Source: Rhodobacteraceae bacterium UBA1943
GTDB lineage: Bacteria > Pseudomonadota > Alphaproteobacteria > Rhodobacterales > Rhodobacteraceae
NCBI GenBank assembly: GCA_002336845.1
Contig: DDEX01000035.1
Coordinates: 1-64,000 of the forward strand
Direction of reading: 5' to 3'
Length of the DNA stretch: 64,000 nt
Part shown: positions 42,375 to 51,325 of the stretch, piece after piece
How positions within the stretch are numbered: the stretch's first letter is position 1
How the letters are laid out: the number at the start of each line of letters is the position of its first letter
Notes under the pieces: model-generated
The model's input: the letters and a program-made list of their open reading frames with translations, nothing else
Database searches by the model: none
Told to the model about the DNA's origin: nothing
Translations under genes and position numbers: made by a program

Positions 42375-45300
42375 TGGGGCGGGCAATCATCGACATGAAG
42401 AACGCCACATATTCGCGCGCCCGCCTGGCGGGCCTGTTGGGAACTGCGGCCCTGCTGGCCGGTCTGCCGGTGATGGCGGTGGCCCAGGCTGCTGGCGGCA
42501 CCGAAGGTTGCGCCCTGATCGACGGCAAGATCCCGCCCGGTTGCGCGCGGCCAGAGGCCGGAACCGTGGTGCGGATGCCTGCTGGCGCCAACACCACCGA
42601 CACCAAGCCGACCGGCGCGCTTGGCCCATATGGCTTTGCCATCACGATTGATGCCGCTCCGCCCGAGGCCACGGACCGCGCCCGTCTGGCTGGCGCAGAT
42701 CAGGCACAGGACGATGGTCGCCGGGTGGACCGCATACTGGCCGAAGCCGGCGTGCAGGTTACTTATGATGGGCTGGGCGTGCGCCCCAGGCTGGCGATTT
42801 CCACCGGCGATATGAAGTCCTCTTACACGGCGGGCAGCGCGGTAGCGTTTCGCGCCTCGACCAACTATCCGGCCTGGATCGCGAAATCCGAAATCCGCCT
42901 GATCGAACGGGATGACCCGACGAAGGTTGTGGCGGTCATTCCGGTGGCCGCAAACGGCACGGCAGACTGGACGATGCCCGCCGAAAGCGTGCTAAAAGAC
43001 GGCAATCTGTTTTACAGCCTGCGCGTCTATGACAATGCGGGCCGTTACGACGAAACCGTCCGCCTGCCCATAAGCCGCAGCGCGGAAAAGTTTCCGCAGG
43101 AACCGCTGGATGGCCCCGTGATCGCTCCCGGCGAGGGTGAGGACATGACAGCCCGCCGCTCAATTCCGGTGCGCGGTGGTGCCGTGACCGTGACGGGCAA
43201 TACCGGCGGGCGCGGTTCGGTGCAGGTGATGGGTGAGGACACGGTGGCCGACCCGACGGGCACTTTCGTCATCCAGCGTATCCTGCCGCCCGGCGCGCAT
43301 GACATCCGGGTTGGGCTGGGCCGTGACAGCATCACCCGCCATGTCGAAATTCCGCGCCGTGAATGGTTCTACGTCGGCATCGCCGATCTGACCTGGGGCA
43401 AGGAAAAGGGCGAGGGCAGCTATACCCTGGGGCGTCTTGCCGGCTATGCCAAGGGCAATACGGCGGGCGGTTATACCATCACAGCCTCGGTCGATACCGG
43501 CGAAGGCGAGATTGAGGACATCCTGCGCGATCTGGATGCCAAGAACACCCGCCGGGTGCTGGACCGCATCAAGTCCGAAGATGTCTATCCAACCTTTGGC
43601 GACGATTCGACCAGCCTTGAGGATGCCCCCACCTCTGGCAAGCTGTACCTCAAGGTGCAAAAGGACAAGACCGCCCTGACTTGGGGTGATTTCAAGGCGG
43701 CGGACGGCACTTCGCCCCTGATCCGCAGCGACCGTACGCTTTATGGCCTTCTGCTGACGCATGAATCCATGGCCCAGACCACCCATGGCGATGCCAAGCT
43801 GAAATACTCGGCCTATGGCGCCTCCCCCGACCGGTTGGTGCAACGCGACGTAATGCGCGGAACCGGCGGGTCTGCCTATTTCCTCAAGCGGCAGGACATT
43901 CTGTACGGGACCGAGACGATCTATGTTCAGTGGCGCGATCCGGTCAGCGGCAATGTCGTGCGCAGCCAGCGCCTGACGGCGGGCGATGACTATGAGATCG
44001 ACTATTATCAGGGCGTGATCATCCTCAAGTCGCCCCTGTCCGCAGCGGGTGGCGGCGGGCTGATGGGCGACCGTCCTTTGGGCGACTATGACGTCGATCT
44101 GGTCGCGCAATACGAATATGTGCCCACCACGGGCAATGTGGATGGCTATGCCGCCGGGGGCCGCGTCGAAGGCTGGGTGACCGACAGTCTGCGCCTTGGC
44201 GCAAGTGCTGCCAAGGATACGACAGGCGTGGCCGACACGACCTCGGTTGGTGCCGATGTGCTTTGGCGCAAGAGTGATGCGACCTGGCTTTCCTTTGACG
44301 TCGCGCAAAGCGAAGGGCCGGGTTATGACACCAGCTTTTCCCTGAATGGCGGTCTGGATATTGATGACGACCCCTCTGCCGGGGTGAAGGGTCAGCCTGC
44401 CAATGCGATCCGTCTGGAAGGGCGGGCCGATCTTGAGGAACTGACCGGCGGCGCGATGGCGGGTGAGGTTTCAGCCTATTTCGACCGCAAGGAAGCTGGC
44501 TTCGTTTCGGCAGATTACGACATTGACACCACCCAGACCTCTTGGGGTCTCGCGGGCAAGCTGGATCTGAACAGCCGCACCCAGTTGCGTCTGGCCTATG
44601 ACAACTTCCGTGACGAAGACGGCAAGAAGCGGCAGGACGGCAAGGTTGAGCTGGCCTACGACCTGACCGATCAATGGACGGTCGAAACCGGTATTGCGAC
44701 CACCGACCGCAAGGGCGACCCCTTTGCCGAGCCGGATGAGCTGGGCCAGCGGACGGATGTCGGCGCACGGCTGACCTGGACGCGCGACGACGATCTGAAG
44801 GCTTGGGTCTTCGGTCTGGCAACGGTCAGCCGTTCGGGCGGTCTGGAACAGAACAACCGCCTTGGCTTTGGCATCGCCGGTCGCCTGACCGACCGGCTGT
44901 CGGCCGAAGGAGAGGTTTCGGGCGGCAGCCTTGGCCCCGCCGGGCGCGCTCTGCTGCGGTGGGACAACAATGCGGGAACCAGCTATCGGTTTGGCTACAC
45001 GCTTGATCCGATGCGCCGCTTTGAAACCGACCGGATCGGCACGGATGGCGGCAAGTGGGTGATTGGCGCCGAAAGCCGGGTAAATGACCATATCACCTAT
45101 CGGGCCGAGAACAGCTACGATCTTTTCGGCAACGAACGCGCGCTGACCACGGCCTATGGCGTCCGCTATACGCCCAGCGATACATGGGCCTATGACGGCA
45201 CGTTGGAATTCGGCCAGACCGACGATCCTGAAGGCGGCGGCACCTATACCCGTCGCGCCATAGGGGCAGGGGTACGCTATTCCAACGGCGACCTGGCCGA

Positions 45301-45991
45301 AGCGGGGCTGCGCGCCGAGTATCGTAATGACGAATCCACCGACGGCGCGCGCAACCGCGACAACTGGCTGGTGAAGGGATACTGGCGGCAGAAGACCTCG
45401 GATGACTGGCGGTTGCTGTTCGATCTGGCCGCGCTGGTTTCGGAAAGTGATCAATCCTCGCTGCGCGATGGCCGCTATATCGAGGCCAATCTGGGCTGGG
45501 CCTATCGCCCGGTTGCCAATGACCGGCTGAACGCGCTGTTCCGCTATACCTATCTTGAGGATCTGCCGGGGCAGGACCAGGTCAGCATCGACGGCTCGCT
45601 GGACGGGCCGCGCCAGCGCAGCCACATCCTGTCGATTGACGTGGACTACGACCTGAACCGCTATTGGACGCTGGGCGGGAAGTACGGCTATCGGTTCAGC
45701 AATGTGACCGACCGCACCACCAATGTGTTCACCAAGAATACTGCCGATCTGGCCATTCTGCGCCTTGACTATCATGTGACCCACAACTGGGATCTGACGC
45801 TGGATACCCGCCTCTCGCATTTCTACGAGACGGACGTGACCGAGACTGGCGCGATGGCTGCGGCCTATCGCCATTTCGGCAACAACCTCAAGGTCGGGGT
45901 CGGCTATCAGTTCGGCAATGTGTCCGACGATCTGCGTCTGATCGACGGCCGCAAGGAAGGGGTGTTCCTGAACATCGTCGGCAAGTTCTGA
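42374..45991 (+). CDS. Outer-membrane beta-barrel protein partnered with the giant repeat protein
   Basis: A 1,205-residue exported protein. A signal peptide ends near AVAQAAGG (about residue 40). The N-terminal half contains Ig-like/carboxypeptidase-regulatory-like beta domains (SSYTAGSAVAFRAST, then VTVTGNTGGRGSVQV). The second half (about 590-1205) shows alternating amphipathic strands with aromatic ends (YEYVPTTGNVDGYAAGG, TQLRLAYDNFRDEDGKK, WDLTLDTRLSHFYETD) and finishes with IVGKF, the C-terminal phenylalanine of BAM-inserted barrels. No TonB box was seen. Its ATG overlaps the stop of the repeat-protein gene (TGATG) behind a GGAGGTGA site, so the pair is translationally coupled. It probably anchors or exports the repeat fibre; this is inference. 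Confidence 0.8.
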   Translation: MGRAIIDMKNATYSRARLAGLLGTAALLAGLPVMAVAQAAGGTEGCALIDGKIPPGCARPEAGTVVRMPAGANTTDTKPTGALGPYGFAITIDAAPPEATDRARLAGADQAQDDGRRVDRILAEAGVQVTYDGLGVRPRLAISTGDMKSSYTAGSAVAFRASTNYPAWIAKSEIRLIERDDPTKVVAVIPVAANGTADWTMPAESVLKDGNLFYSLRVYDNAGRYDETVRLPISRSAEKFPQEPLDGPVIAPGEGEDMTARRSIPVRGGAVTVTGNTGGRGSVQVMGEDTVADPTGTFVIQRILPPGAHDIRVGLGRDSITRHVEIPRREWFYVGIADLTWGKEKGEGSYTLGRLAGYAKGNTAGGYTITASVDTGEGEIEDILRDLDAKNTRRVLDRIKSEDVYPTFGDDSTSLEDAPTSGKLYLKVQKDKTALTWGDFKAADGTSPLIRSDRTLYGLLLTHESMAQTTHGDAKLKYSAYGASPDRLVQRDVMRGTGGSAYFLKRQDILYGTETIYVQWRDPVSGNVVRSQRLTAGDDYEIDYYQGVIILKSPLSAAGGGGLMGDRPLGDYDVDLVAQYEYVPTTGNVDGYAAGGRVEGWVTDSLRLGASAAKDTTGVADTTSVGADVLWRKSDATWLSFDVAQSEGPGYDTSFSLNGGLDIDDDPSAGVKGQPANAIRLEGRADLEELTGGAMAGEVSAYFDRKEAGFVSADYDIDTTQTSWGLAGKLDLNSRTQLRLAYDNFRDEDGKKRQDGKVELAYDLTDQWTVETGIATTDRKGDPFAEPDELGQRTDVGARLTWTRDDDLKAWVFGLATVSRSGGLEQNNRLGFGIAGRLTDRLSAEGEVSGGSLGPAGRALLRWDNNAGTSYRFGYTLDPMRRFETDRIGTDGGKWVIGAESRVNDHITYRAENSYDLFGNERALTTAYGVRYTPSDTWAYDGTLEFGQTDDPEGGGTYTRRAIGAGVRYSNGDLAEAGLRAEYRNDESTDGARNRDNWLVKGYWRQKTSDDWRLLFDLAALVSESDQSSLRDGRYIEANLGWAYRPVANDRLNALFRYTYLEDLPGQDQVSIDGSLDGPRQRSHILSIDVDYDLNRYWTLGGKYGYRFSNVTDRTTNVFTKNTADLAILRLDYHVTHNWDLTLDTRLSHFYETDVTETGAMAAAYRHFGNNLKVGVGYQFGNVSDDLRLIDGRKEGVFLNIVGKF

Positions 45992-46701
45992 TCAAGCCGT
46001 CAGAGAGAACCGGGCGATGAATATCCTGTAGCCGACAGGGATAAACCGCACAGGTTTTCCAGAGGCCACTTCAACAGCCCGCGCTGGGCGTTCAGATGCG
46101 CACTTCGCGGCGGTGCCACCATTAATGAGATGGTCCGTCCTGCACCTAAGCATGGCATTAGGGGAATGTGCATCGAACGGAAAGAAAGGATGTGGACCAA
46201 ACGCAGACCTGAGACAGTGGCTTTCGGCATCGATACCGGCGAGGGGATTCAATATCTTGCCACTGAACGCCGAGGGGGCCGGTTCCTGCGGGCCAGGCCA
46301 CGCGCGATACATTGATGAGCCGTTTCGAAGCGGCGCCGAACGTGGTGATCGGCATGGCAGCCCGCTCCGGGTACAGGGGCAGGCACGGGGGCTGGTTTCG
46401 ATGGCCATGAAGCCCGGATCATACCCGCGCGCTTCGTTTGGTTCTGCGTTAACCCCAGCAAGGCCGAAACGTCGATGCCGCAGCAATCGCCAAAGCCATG
46501 ACGGGCCGAGCATGCACTTGGTCGGGCAGCGAAGCCCGGAGCAACCCGACATTCAATCCCTGCACCGCAACTGGGGCGGCCACATACCGCATGCGCAGGG
46601 AAGTCCCGGCTCGGGTCAATTGCCGAAAGATCGCAACGGGATACGTCTTTCCATGCTCTCGCTGGCGTGCAGGTCCGGTTGCCTCATCGGTTGAACGGAT
46701 A
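45992..46701. other. Intergenic region without recognisable gene
   Basis: About 700 bases between the barrel gene and the terminator of the second importer operon. Open frames exist on both strands but none gives a recognisable product or has a convincing ribosome binding site. Base composition is less biased than in the flanking genes. No repeat or RNA gene was recognised. Confidence 0.45.
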
Positions 46702-46703
46702 AG

Positions 46704-46737
46704 AAAGCCGCCCCGGCCAGTGCATCGGGGCGGCTTT
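46704..46737 (-). terminator. Rho-independent terminator of the sugar importer operon
   Basis: AAAGCCGCCCCG at 46704-46715 pairs with CGGGGCGGCTTT at 46726-46737: a perfect 12-base stem with a 10-base loop. Read on the minus strand it is followed by the T-rich CTTATCC, 16 bases after the binding-protein stop, in the right orientation to end the 52380-46753 operon. Confidence 0.8.
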
Positions 46738-46752
46738 GCAGGGCTGATCCGA

Positions 46753-47712
46753 TCAGAAAGGGCTGTCGGGGAAGTAGAAACGCTCTGCGTTTTCGGGCGT
46801 GATAAGGGTCGAGCCGATGATGAAGCGGCCGTAAACCGGCGTATCCGACACGAAGCGCAGCGCCGTCATCTCGATCGCGGCAGAGATCAGGGCAGGCGGA
46901 TAGGTGACATCGACCGGCAGTTGCGGATCCTTGTCCATGATCCGCTTGACGATTTCCTTCATCCCGGCGCCGCCGATGATCCACATTTCTTTCTCGCGTC
47001 CGGCCTGGGCGATGGCTTCCATCACGCCGATGGCCATATCGTCATCCGCCGCCCAGACCGCGTCGATCTTGGGGTATTTCGACAGATAGTCCTGCATCAC
47101 GGTAAAGGCTTCGTCGCGGTTCCAGTTGCCGTGCTGCTTGTCCAGAATCTCGATGCCCGAACCATCGATGGCTTTCTCGAACGCCTCGACCCGCTCATTG
47201 TCCAGCGTGGTGGCGATGCCGCGCAGGATCACGATCTTGGCGCCCGCAGGCAGGTGAGCCTTGAAGTATTCTCCCGCAACCCGGCCAAAGGCGGTGTTGT
47301 CGCCCGCGACATACAGGTCTTCGATGCCTTCAACCGAGAGGCCGCGGTCCACCACCGTCACCCATTTTCCGGCATCCTTCACCGCTTTGACCGGCCCGGT
47401 CAGCGGTTCGGATTCGAAGGGCAACACCACAAGGCCGTCGATGTTGCGGGTGGCCAGCATGTCTTCAAGGTCATCGACCTGCTTGCCCGGCTCGCCCGCC
47501 GTGGCCAGCACGAATTTCAGGTTGGGATAGGCCTTTTCCAGCCGGGCGATGCTTTGCTGGGCGTGCCAGTTCAGCCCGCCCATGAAGCCATGGGTGGCCG
47601 ACGGAATCGACACGCCGATGGTATAGGTTTTTTCTTCCGCCTGAACCGAACCTGCGGTTGCGGCCCCAACGGCCAGAACGGCGGCGCTGCCAAGGAATTG
47701 TCTGCGCTTCAT
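46753..47712 (-). CDS. Sugar ABC transporter substrate-binding protein, Tat-exported (RbsB family)
   Basis: A 319-residue type I periplasmic binding protein. The Tat signal MKRRQFLGSAAVLAVGAATAG is at residues 1-21, with cleavage after SVQA. The mature part has the ribose-binding features (IGVSIPSATHGFMGGLNWHAQ at about 31-51, VWAADDDMAIGVMEAI later). GGAGGAAAGACC precedes the chosen ATG. Unusually, it is the last gene of its operon (isomerase, Gfo/Idh, ATPase, permease, binding protein), followed by a strong terminator. The ligand is probably a sugar or polyol. Confidence 0.93.
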   Translation of the reverse strand: MKRRQFLGSAAVLAVGAATAGSVQAEEKTYTIGVSIPSATHGFMGGLNWHAQQSIARLEKAYPNLKFVLATAGEPGKQVDDLEDMLATRNIDGLVVLPFESEPLTGPVKAVKDAGKWVTVVDRGLSVEGIEDLYVAGDNTAFGRVAGEYFKAHLPAGAKIVILRGIATTLDNERVEAFEKAIDGSGIEILDKQHGNWNRDEAFTVMQDYLSKYPKIDAVWAADDDMAIGVMEAIAQAGREKEMWIIGGAGMKEIVKRIMDKDPQLPVDVTYPPALISAAIEMTALRFVSDTPVYGRFIIGSTLITPENAERFYFPDSPF

Positions 47713-47728
47713 GGTCTTTCCTCCCATT

Positions 47729-48700
47729 TTACCGCCCTTCGGCGGATGATTTCCCGCGTTGCAACACAACGGCGAGCACGATGATGACCCCCTGGATCGC
47801 CCCGTTCAGATAGGGCGACACGAGGTCGGCAAGGTTCAGGATGTTGTCGATCAGGCTCAGGATCAGCACCCCCACCACGGTGCCCCAGACCCGGCCATAA
47901 CCGCCTTTCAGCGCAGTGCCCCCGATGATCACGGCGGCAATCGCCTCCAGTTCCCACAAAAGCCCGGTCGAGCCGGAGGCAGAACCAAGGCGCGGGACGT
48001 AAAGGATGGTGGCAAGGCCGACCAGCAGGCCAAGTGCGATATAGGTCCACAACTGCACCGTCTCGACCTTGACCGCCGAATAGCGCGCCACCTTGTCGTT
48101 CGACCCGATCGCCTCGCAATAACGGCCAAAGCGGGTGTGACGCATCATCACCTCTCCCAGAACGGCGATGATGGCAAAGACGATGATCGGCCAGGCGACG
48201 CCGAACAGCCCGCCATAATAGACCGGGCGATAGAATTCGCGGGTGCCGAAATCGAGGCTGAGGGTTCCGCCATTGGCAATCCAGGTCACCAGGCTGCGGA
48301 AAATGCCCATCGTGCCAAGGGTGACGATAAAGGGTTCAATCCGTGCGCGGGTAATCAGCAGCCCGTTGCCCAGCCCGGCCAGCAGGCCCACCGCCAGCGC
48401 CACGCCCATGCCCGCCAGAACCAGTGGTATCCCCACACCCAGCCGGGGCAGCATCGCGTTCATCGCCAGAATCATCATGCCCGCGATGAACGCGGCCATC
48501 GAGCCTACCGACAGATCCAGCCCGCCCGAGGTGATGACAAAGGTCATCCCCACCGCGATCATGCCGATAAAAGCCGAACGGGCGAGAACATTGGTGATGT
48601 TGCCAGCGGAATAGAAGTTTTCGTTCAGCCAGGCCCCAAGGATCACCAACAGGATCAGCGCGGCCAAAGGGCCAAGGGTGGACAGCGACAGGTTACGCAT
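47729..48700 (-). CDS. Ribose-type ABC transporter permease
   Basis: A 323-residue CUT2-family permease starting MRNLSLSTLGPLAALILLVILGAWL. The motif TSGGLDLSVGSMAAFIAGMMI near 68-88 is diagnostic of the family, and GTREFYRPVYYGGLFGVAWP is a typical periplasmic loop. Eight to ten hydrophobic segments. The start overlaps the ATPase stop by eight bases, so they are coupled. A much longer in-frame start lies inside the ATPase gene and was discarded. Only one permease is encoded here, so it probably forms a homodimer, unlike the importer at 26628-32290. Confidence 0.93.
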   Translation of the reverse strand: MRNLSLSTLGPLAALILLVILGAWLNENFYSAGNITNVLARSAFIGMIAVGMTFVITSGGLDLSVGSMAAFIAGMMILAMNAMLPRLGVGIPLVLAGMGVALAVGLLAGLGNGLLITRARIEPFIVTLGTMGIFRSLVTWIANGGTLSLDFGTREFYRPVYYGGLFGVAWPIIVFAIIAVLGEVMMRHTRFGRYCEAIGSNDKVARYSAVKVETVQLWTYIALGLLVGLATILYVPRLGSASGSTGLLWELEAIAAVIIGGTALKGGYGRVWGTVVGVLILSLIDNILNLADLVSPYLNGAIQGVIIVLAVVLQRGKSSAEGR

Positions 48701-50189
48701 GTTCGGTGGCCTTTTCCGTGGTGCCCATGACAAGCCGCACGATGGCGGTCTCGGTGATCTCGGCCCCCTCCAAAACGCCCGCCATGCGGCCCTGCCGCAT
48801 GACCAGAACGCGATCGGAAAGGCCCAGAATCTCGGGCATGTCAGAGGAGATGACGATGACGCTGTGCCCGTCACGGGCGAGGCGGTCGATGAAATGGTAG
48901 ATCTGGCTTTTGGTGCCGATGTCGATGCCGCGGGTTGGCTCATCGATGATGATCACCTCTGGCTCTGCCAGCATGGTCTTGGCCAGCAAGACCTTTTGCT
49001 GGTTGCCGCCCGACAGGTTACCCACCACCATATCACGCTTGGGTGCGCGGATGTCGAAATCGGCGATTGCCTGGGTCAGCGCCGCCTCTTCTGCTGCGCG
49101 CGATACCAGAGGGGTGCCGAAACGGTCCAGCGTGGACAGCGTCAGGTTCTCGCGCAGCGTCTTGGCCAGCAGCAGGCCGCGTTCCTTGCGGTCTTCGGTC
49201 AGATAGGCCAGCCCCTGTTCCGCAGCCCCTGCGATCGAGCGGATCGTGGTTTCCGCCCCGTTGCGCAGCACCGTGCCCGAATGGCGGCGCAGGCCCACAA
49301 GCCCCTCGGCCAGTTCGGTGCGGCCCGATCCGACAAGGCCGGAAATCCCCAGCACCTCGCCACGGCGCAGGGCAAAGCCGATACCGGAAACCAGCGGCGG
49401 CACCGCAAAATCGCGCAGTTCCAGCACCACGGGGCCAAACTCGCTGCGGCGGGGCGGAAAGATGTCTTTCAGATCGCGGCCCACCATTGCGGTGGCCATA
49501 CCGTCCTCGGTCATCTCGCCGCGCAGGGCCTGACGCACCACAGCGCCATCGCGCAGCACGGTGATGCGGTCGGCCAGATGCGCCACCTCATCCAGCCGGT
49601 GAGAGGTGTAGAGCAGGGCCACACCCTGTTCGCGTAGCCGGTCGATCTGGCGGAACAGCACCTCCACCTCATGCCCGGTCAAAACGGCGGAGGGTTCGTC
49701 CATGATCAGCACCCGAGCCTTGCGCGACAGGGCCTTGGCAATCTCGACCATCTGACGGTCGGATACCGGCAGGTCGCGGATGCGGGCATCGGGGCTGACG
49801 CGGCATTCAAGCTGATCCAGCAGCGCCTGCGTCGCGGCCCGCATAGCCTTGTGATCCAAGAGCCAGCCGCCCATCTCGCGGCCCAGCCAGATGTTCTGGT
49901 TGACGGTCAGGTCGGCCGCCAGATTGAATTCCTGATGGATGACGACGATGCCTTGCGCCTCGGCTTCTGCCCCATTGTGATAGGTGGCGGGTTTGCCCTC
50001 GAACAGAACCTGACCGGAAGTGGGCGCCAGAAAGCCGCCCAGAATCTTCATGATCGTCGATTTTCCTGCGCCATTCTCACCGATCAGGGCGTGAACCTCG
50101 CCGGGATGAAGGGCAAAGTCGATGCCGTGCAGAATTTCGATCGGACCGAAACTTTTCCGCACGTCCTGAAGGGTAAGGATCGCGGTCAT
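48693..50189 (-). CDS. Ribose-type ABC transporter ATP-binding protein, two ATPase domains
   Basis: A 498-residue RbsA-type double ATPase. First domain: GENGAGKSTIMK, a degenerate signature region LPVSDRQMVEIAKAL, and VLIMDEPSAVL. Second domain: GLVGSGRTELAE (degenerate Walker A), LSGGNQQKVLLAK, and VIIIDEPTRGID. The ATG at 50189 overlaps the stop of the Gfo/Idh gene by four bases; a TTG four codons upstream is an alternative. It powers import with the permease encoded after it. Confidence 0.93.
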   Translation of the reverse strand: MTAILTLQDVRKSFGPIEILHGIDFALHPGEVHALIGENGAGKSTIMKILGGFLAPTSGQVLFEGKPATYHNGAEAEAQGIVVIHQEFNLAADLTVNQNIWLGREMGGWLLDHKAMRAATQALLDQLECRVSPDARIRDLPVSDRQMVEIAKALSRKARVLIMDEPSAVLTGHEVEVLFRQIDRLREQGVALLYTSHRLDEVAHLADRITVLRDGAVVRQALRGEMTEDGMATAMVGRDLKDIFPPRRSEFGPVVLELRDFAVPPLVSGIGFALRRGEVLGISGLVGSGRTELAEGLVGLRRHSGTVLRNGAETTIRSIAGAAEQGLAYLTEDRKERGLLLAKTLRENLTLSTLDRFGTPLVSRAAEEAALTQAIADFDIRAPKRDMVVGNLSGGNQQKVLLAKTMLAEPEVIIIDEPTRGIDIGTKSQIYHFIDRLARDGHSVIVISSDMPEILGLSDRVLVMRQGRMAGVLEGAEITETAIVRLVMGTTEKATEHA

Positions 50190-51325
50190 AGCGTTATCCA
50201 AGCTGCATTCCGCTTGGCCGATTGCACGCAGGCCTCGACAAAGCGCATCCCCTGCAAGCCATCGATAAGTGTCGGGTAGGTCACGCCATCGGGCACCGGC
50301 TGGCCTGCGTCATGGGCGCGAATGGCCTGCGCGGCCTCGGTGTAGATCGTGGCGAAGGCTTCCAGATAGCCTTCGGGGTGGCCACCGGGAACCCGGCTCA
50401 CACGAGCAGCCTCGGGGCCAGCCCCCGCGCCGTTACGGGTGATCAGACGTTTTTCCTGTCCAAAGGGGGTGAACCACAACCGGTTAGGGTCTTCCTGCGA
50501 CCACTCCAGGCCGCCCTTGTCGCCATAGATCCGCAGCCGCAGCCCATTTTCATTGCCCGGTGCCACCTGACTGCACCACAGGGTGCCCCTCGCGCCGCTG
50601 GCATAGCGCAGCATGACATGGGCATTGTCATCCAGTCGCCGCCCTGGAACGAAGGATGACAGATCGGCGGCCAGTGCCTGCGGCACCTCACCGCTGACAA
50701 AGGCGGCCAGATTATAGGCATGGGTGCCGATGTCGCCCAGCGCACCGCCCGCGCCGGACCGCGCCGGATCGGTGCGCCATTCGGCCTGTTTTGACCCCGC
50801 CGTCTCCACCGCCTCGGTCAACCAGTCCTGCGCATACTCCACCTGCACCAGACGGATGCGCCCCAGATCGCCCGCCAACACCATGGCGCGGGCTTGGCGG
50901 ACCATCGGATAGCCGGTGTAATTGTGGGTCAGGATGAACAGGGCATTGGCCTTGTTCGCCACCGCCGACAGCCTTTTTGCCTCGGCCATTGTGGCGGTCA
51001 GCGGCTTGTCGCAGATCACATGGATGTCGCGTTTCAGGAATTCGATCGCGGGGGCGGCGTGCATGTGGTTCGGGGTCACGATGGCCACGGCGCGAATGCC
51101 ATCCTTGCGACGCGCTTCGCGGATCGCCATCTGGCGAAAATCGTCATAGTTGCGCGCCGGGTCCAGCCCCAGCTCGGTTCCCGAAGCGCGGGCCTTTTCC
51201 GGGGTCGAGGACAAGGCCCCCGCCACCAGACGGAACTGCCCGTCCAGCCGCGCTGCGATGCGGTGAACCGCGCCGATAAAGGCCCCCTGTCCACCGCCGA
51301 CCATGCCAAGAGGGATGGGATTCAT
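50186..51325 (-). CDS. Gfo/Idh/MocA family NAD(P)-dependent oxidoreductase
   Basis: A 379-residue sugar/polyol dehydrogenase. The N-terminal Rossmann domain begins GMVGGGQGAFIGAVHRIAARLD; the EKP-type catalytic motif is seen as VICDKPLT (Lys near residue 94), and GGALGDIGTHAYNLAAFVSG is the conserved substrate-domain histidine region. Family members oxidise inositols, sugars or 3-keto glycosides. It is coupled to the TIM-barrel gene before it and the ATPase after it (four-base overlaps on both sides), so it most likely acts on the imported sugar or polyol. Confidence 0.93.
   Translation of the reverse strand: MNPIPLGMVGGGQGAFIGAVHRIAARLDGQFRLVAGALSSTPEKARASGTELGLDPARNYDDFRQMAIREARRKDGIRAVAIVTPNHMHAAPAIEFLKRDIHVICDKPLTATMAEAKRLSAVANKANALFILTHNYTGYPMVRQARAMVLAGDLGRIRLVQVEYAQDWLTEAVETAGSKQAEWRTDPARSGAGGALGDIGTHAYNLAAFVSGEVPQALAADLSSFVPGRRLDDNAHVMLRYASGARGTLWCSQVAPGNENGLRLRIYGDKGGLEWSQEDPNRLWFTPFGQEKRLITRNGAGAGPEAARVSRVPGGHPEGYLEAFATIYTEAAQAIRAHDAGQPVPDGVTYPTLIDGLQGMRFVEACVQSAKRNAAWITL

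Noticed and set aside
45992..46552. A 186-codon minus-strand frame after the outer-membrane barrel gene
   Set aside because: The product has no known motif, the frame has no plausible ribosome binding site and its composition is unlike the flanking genes.
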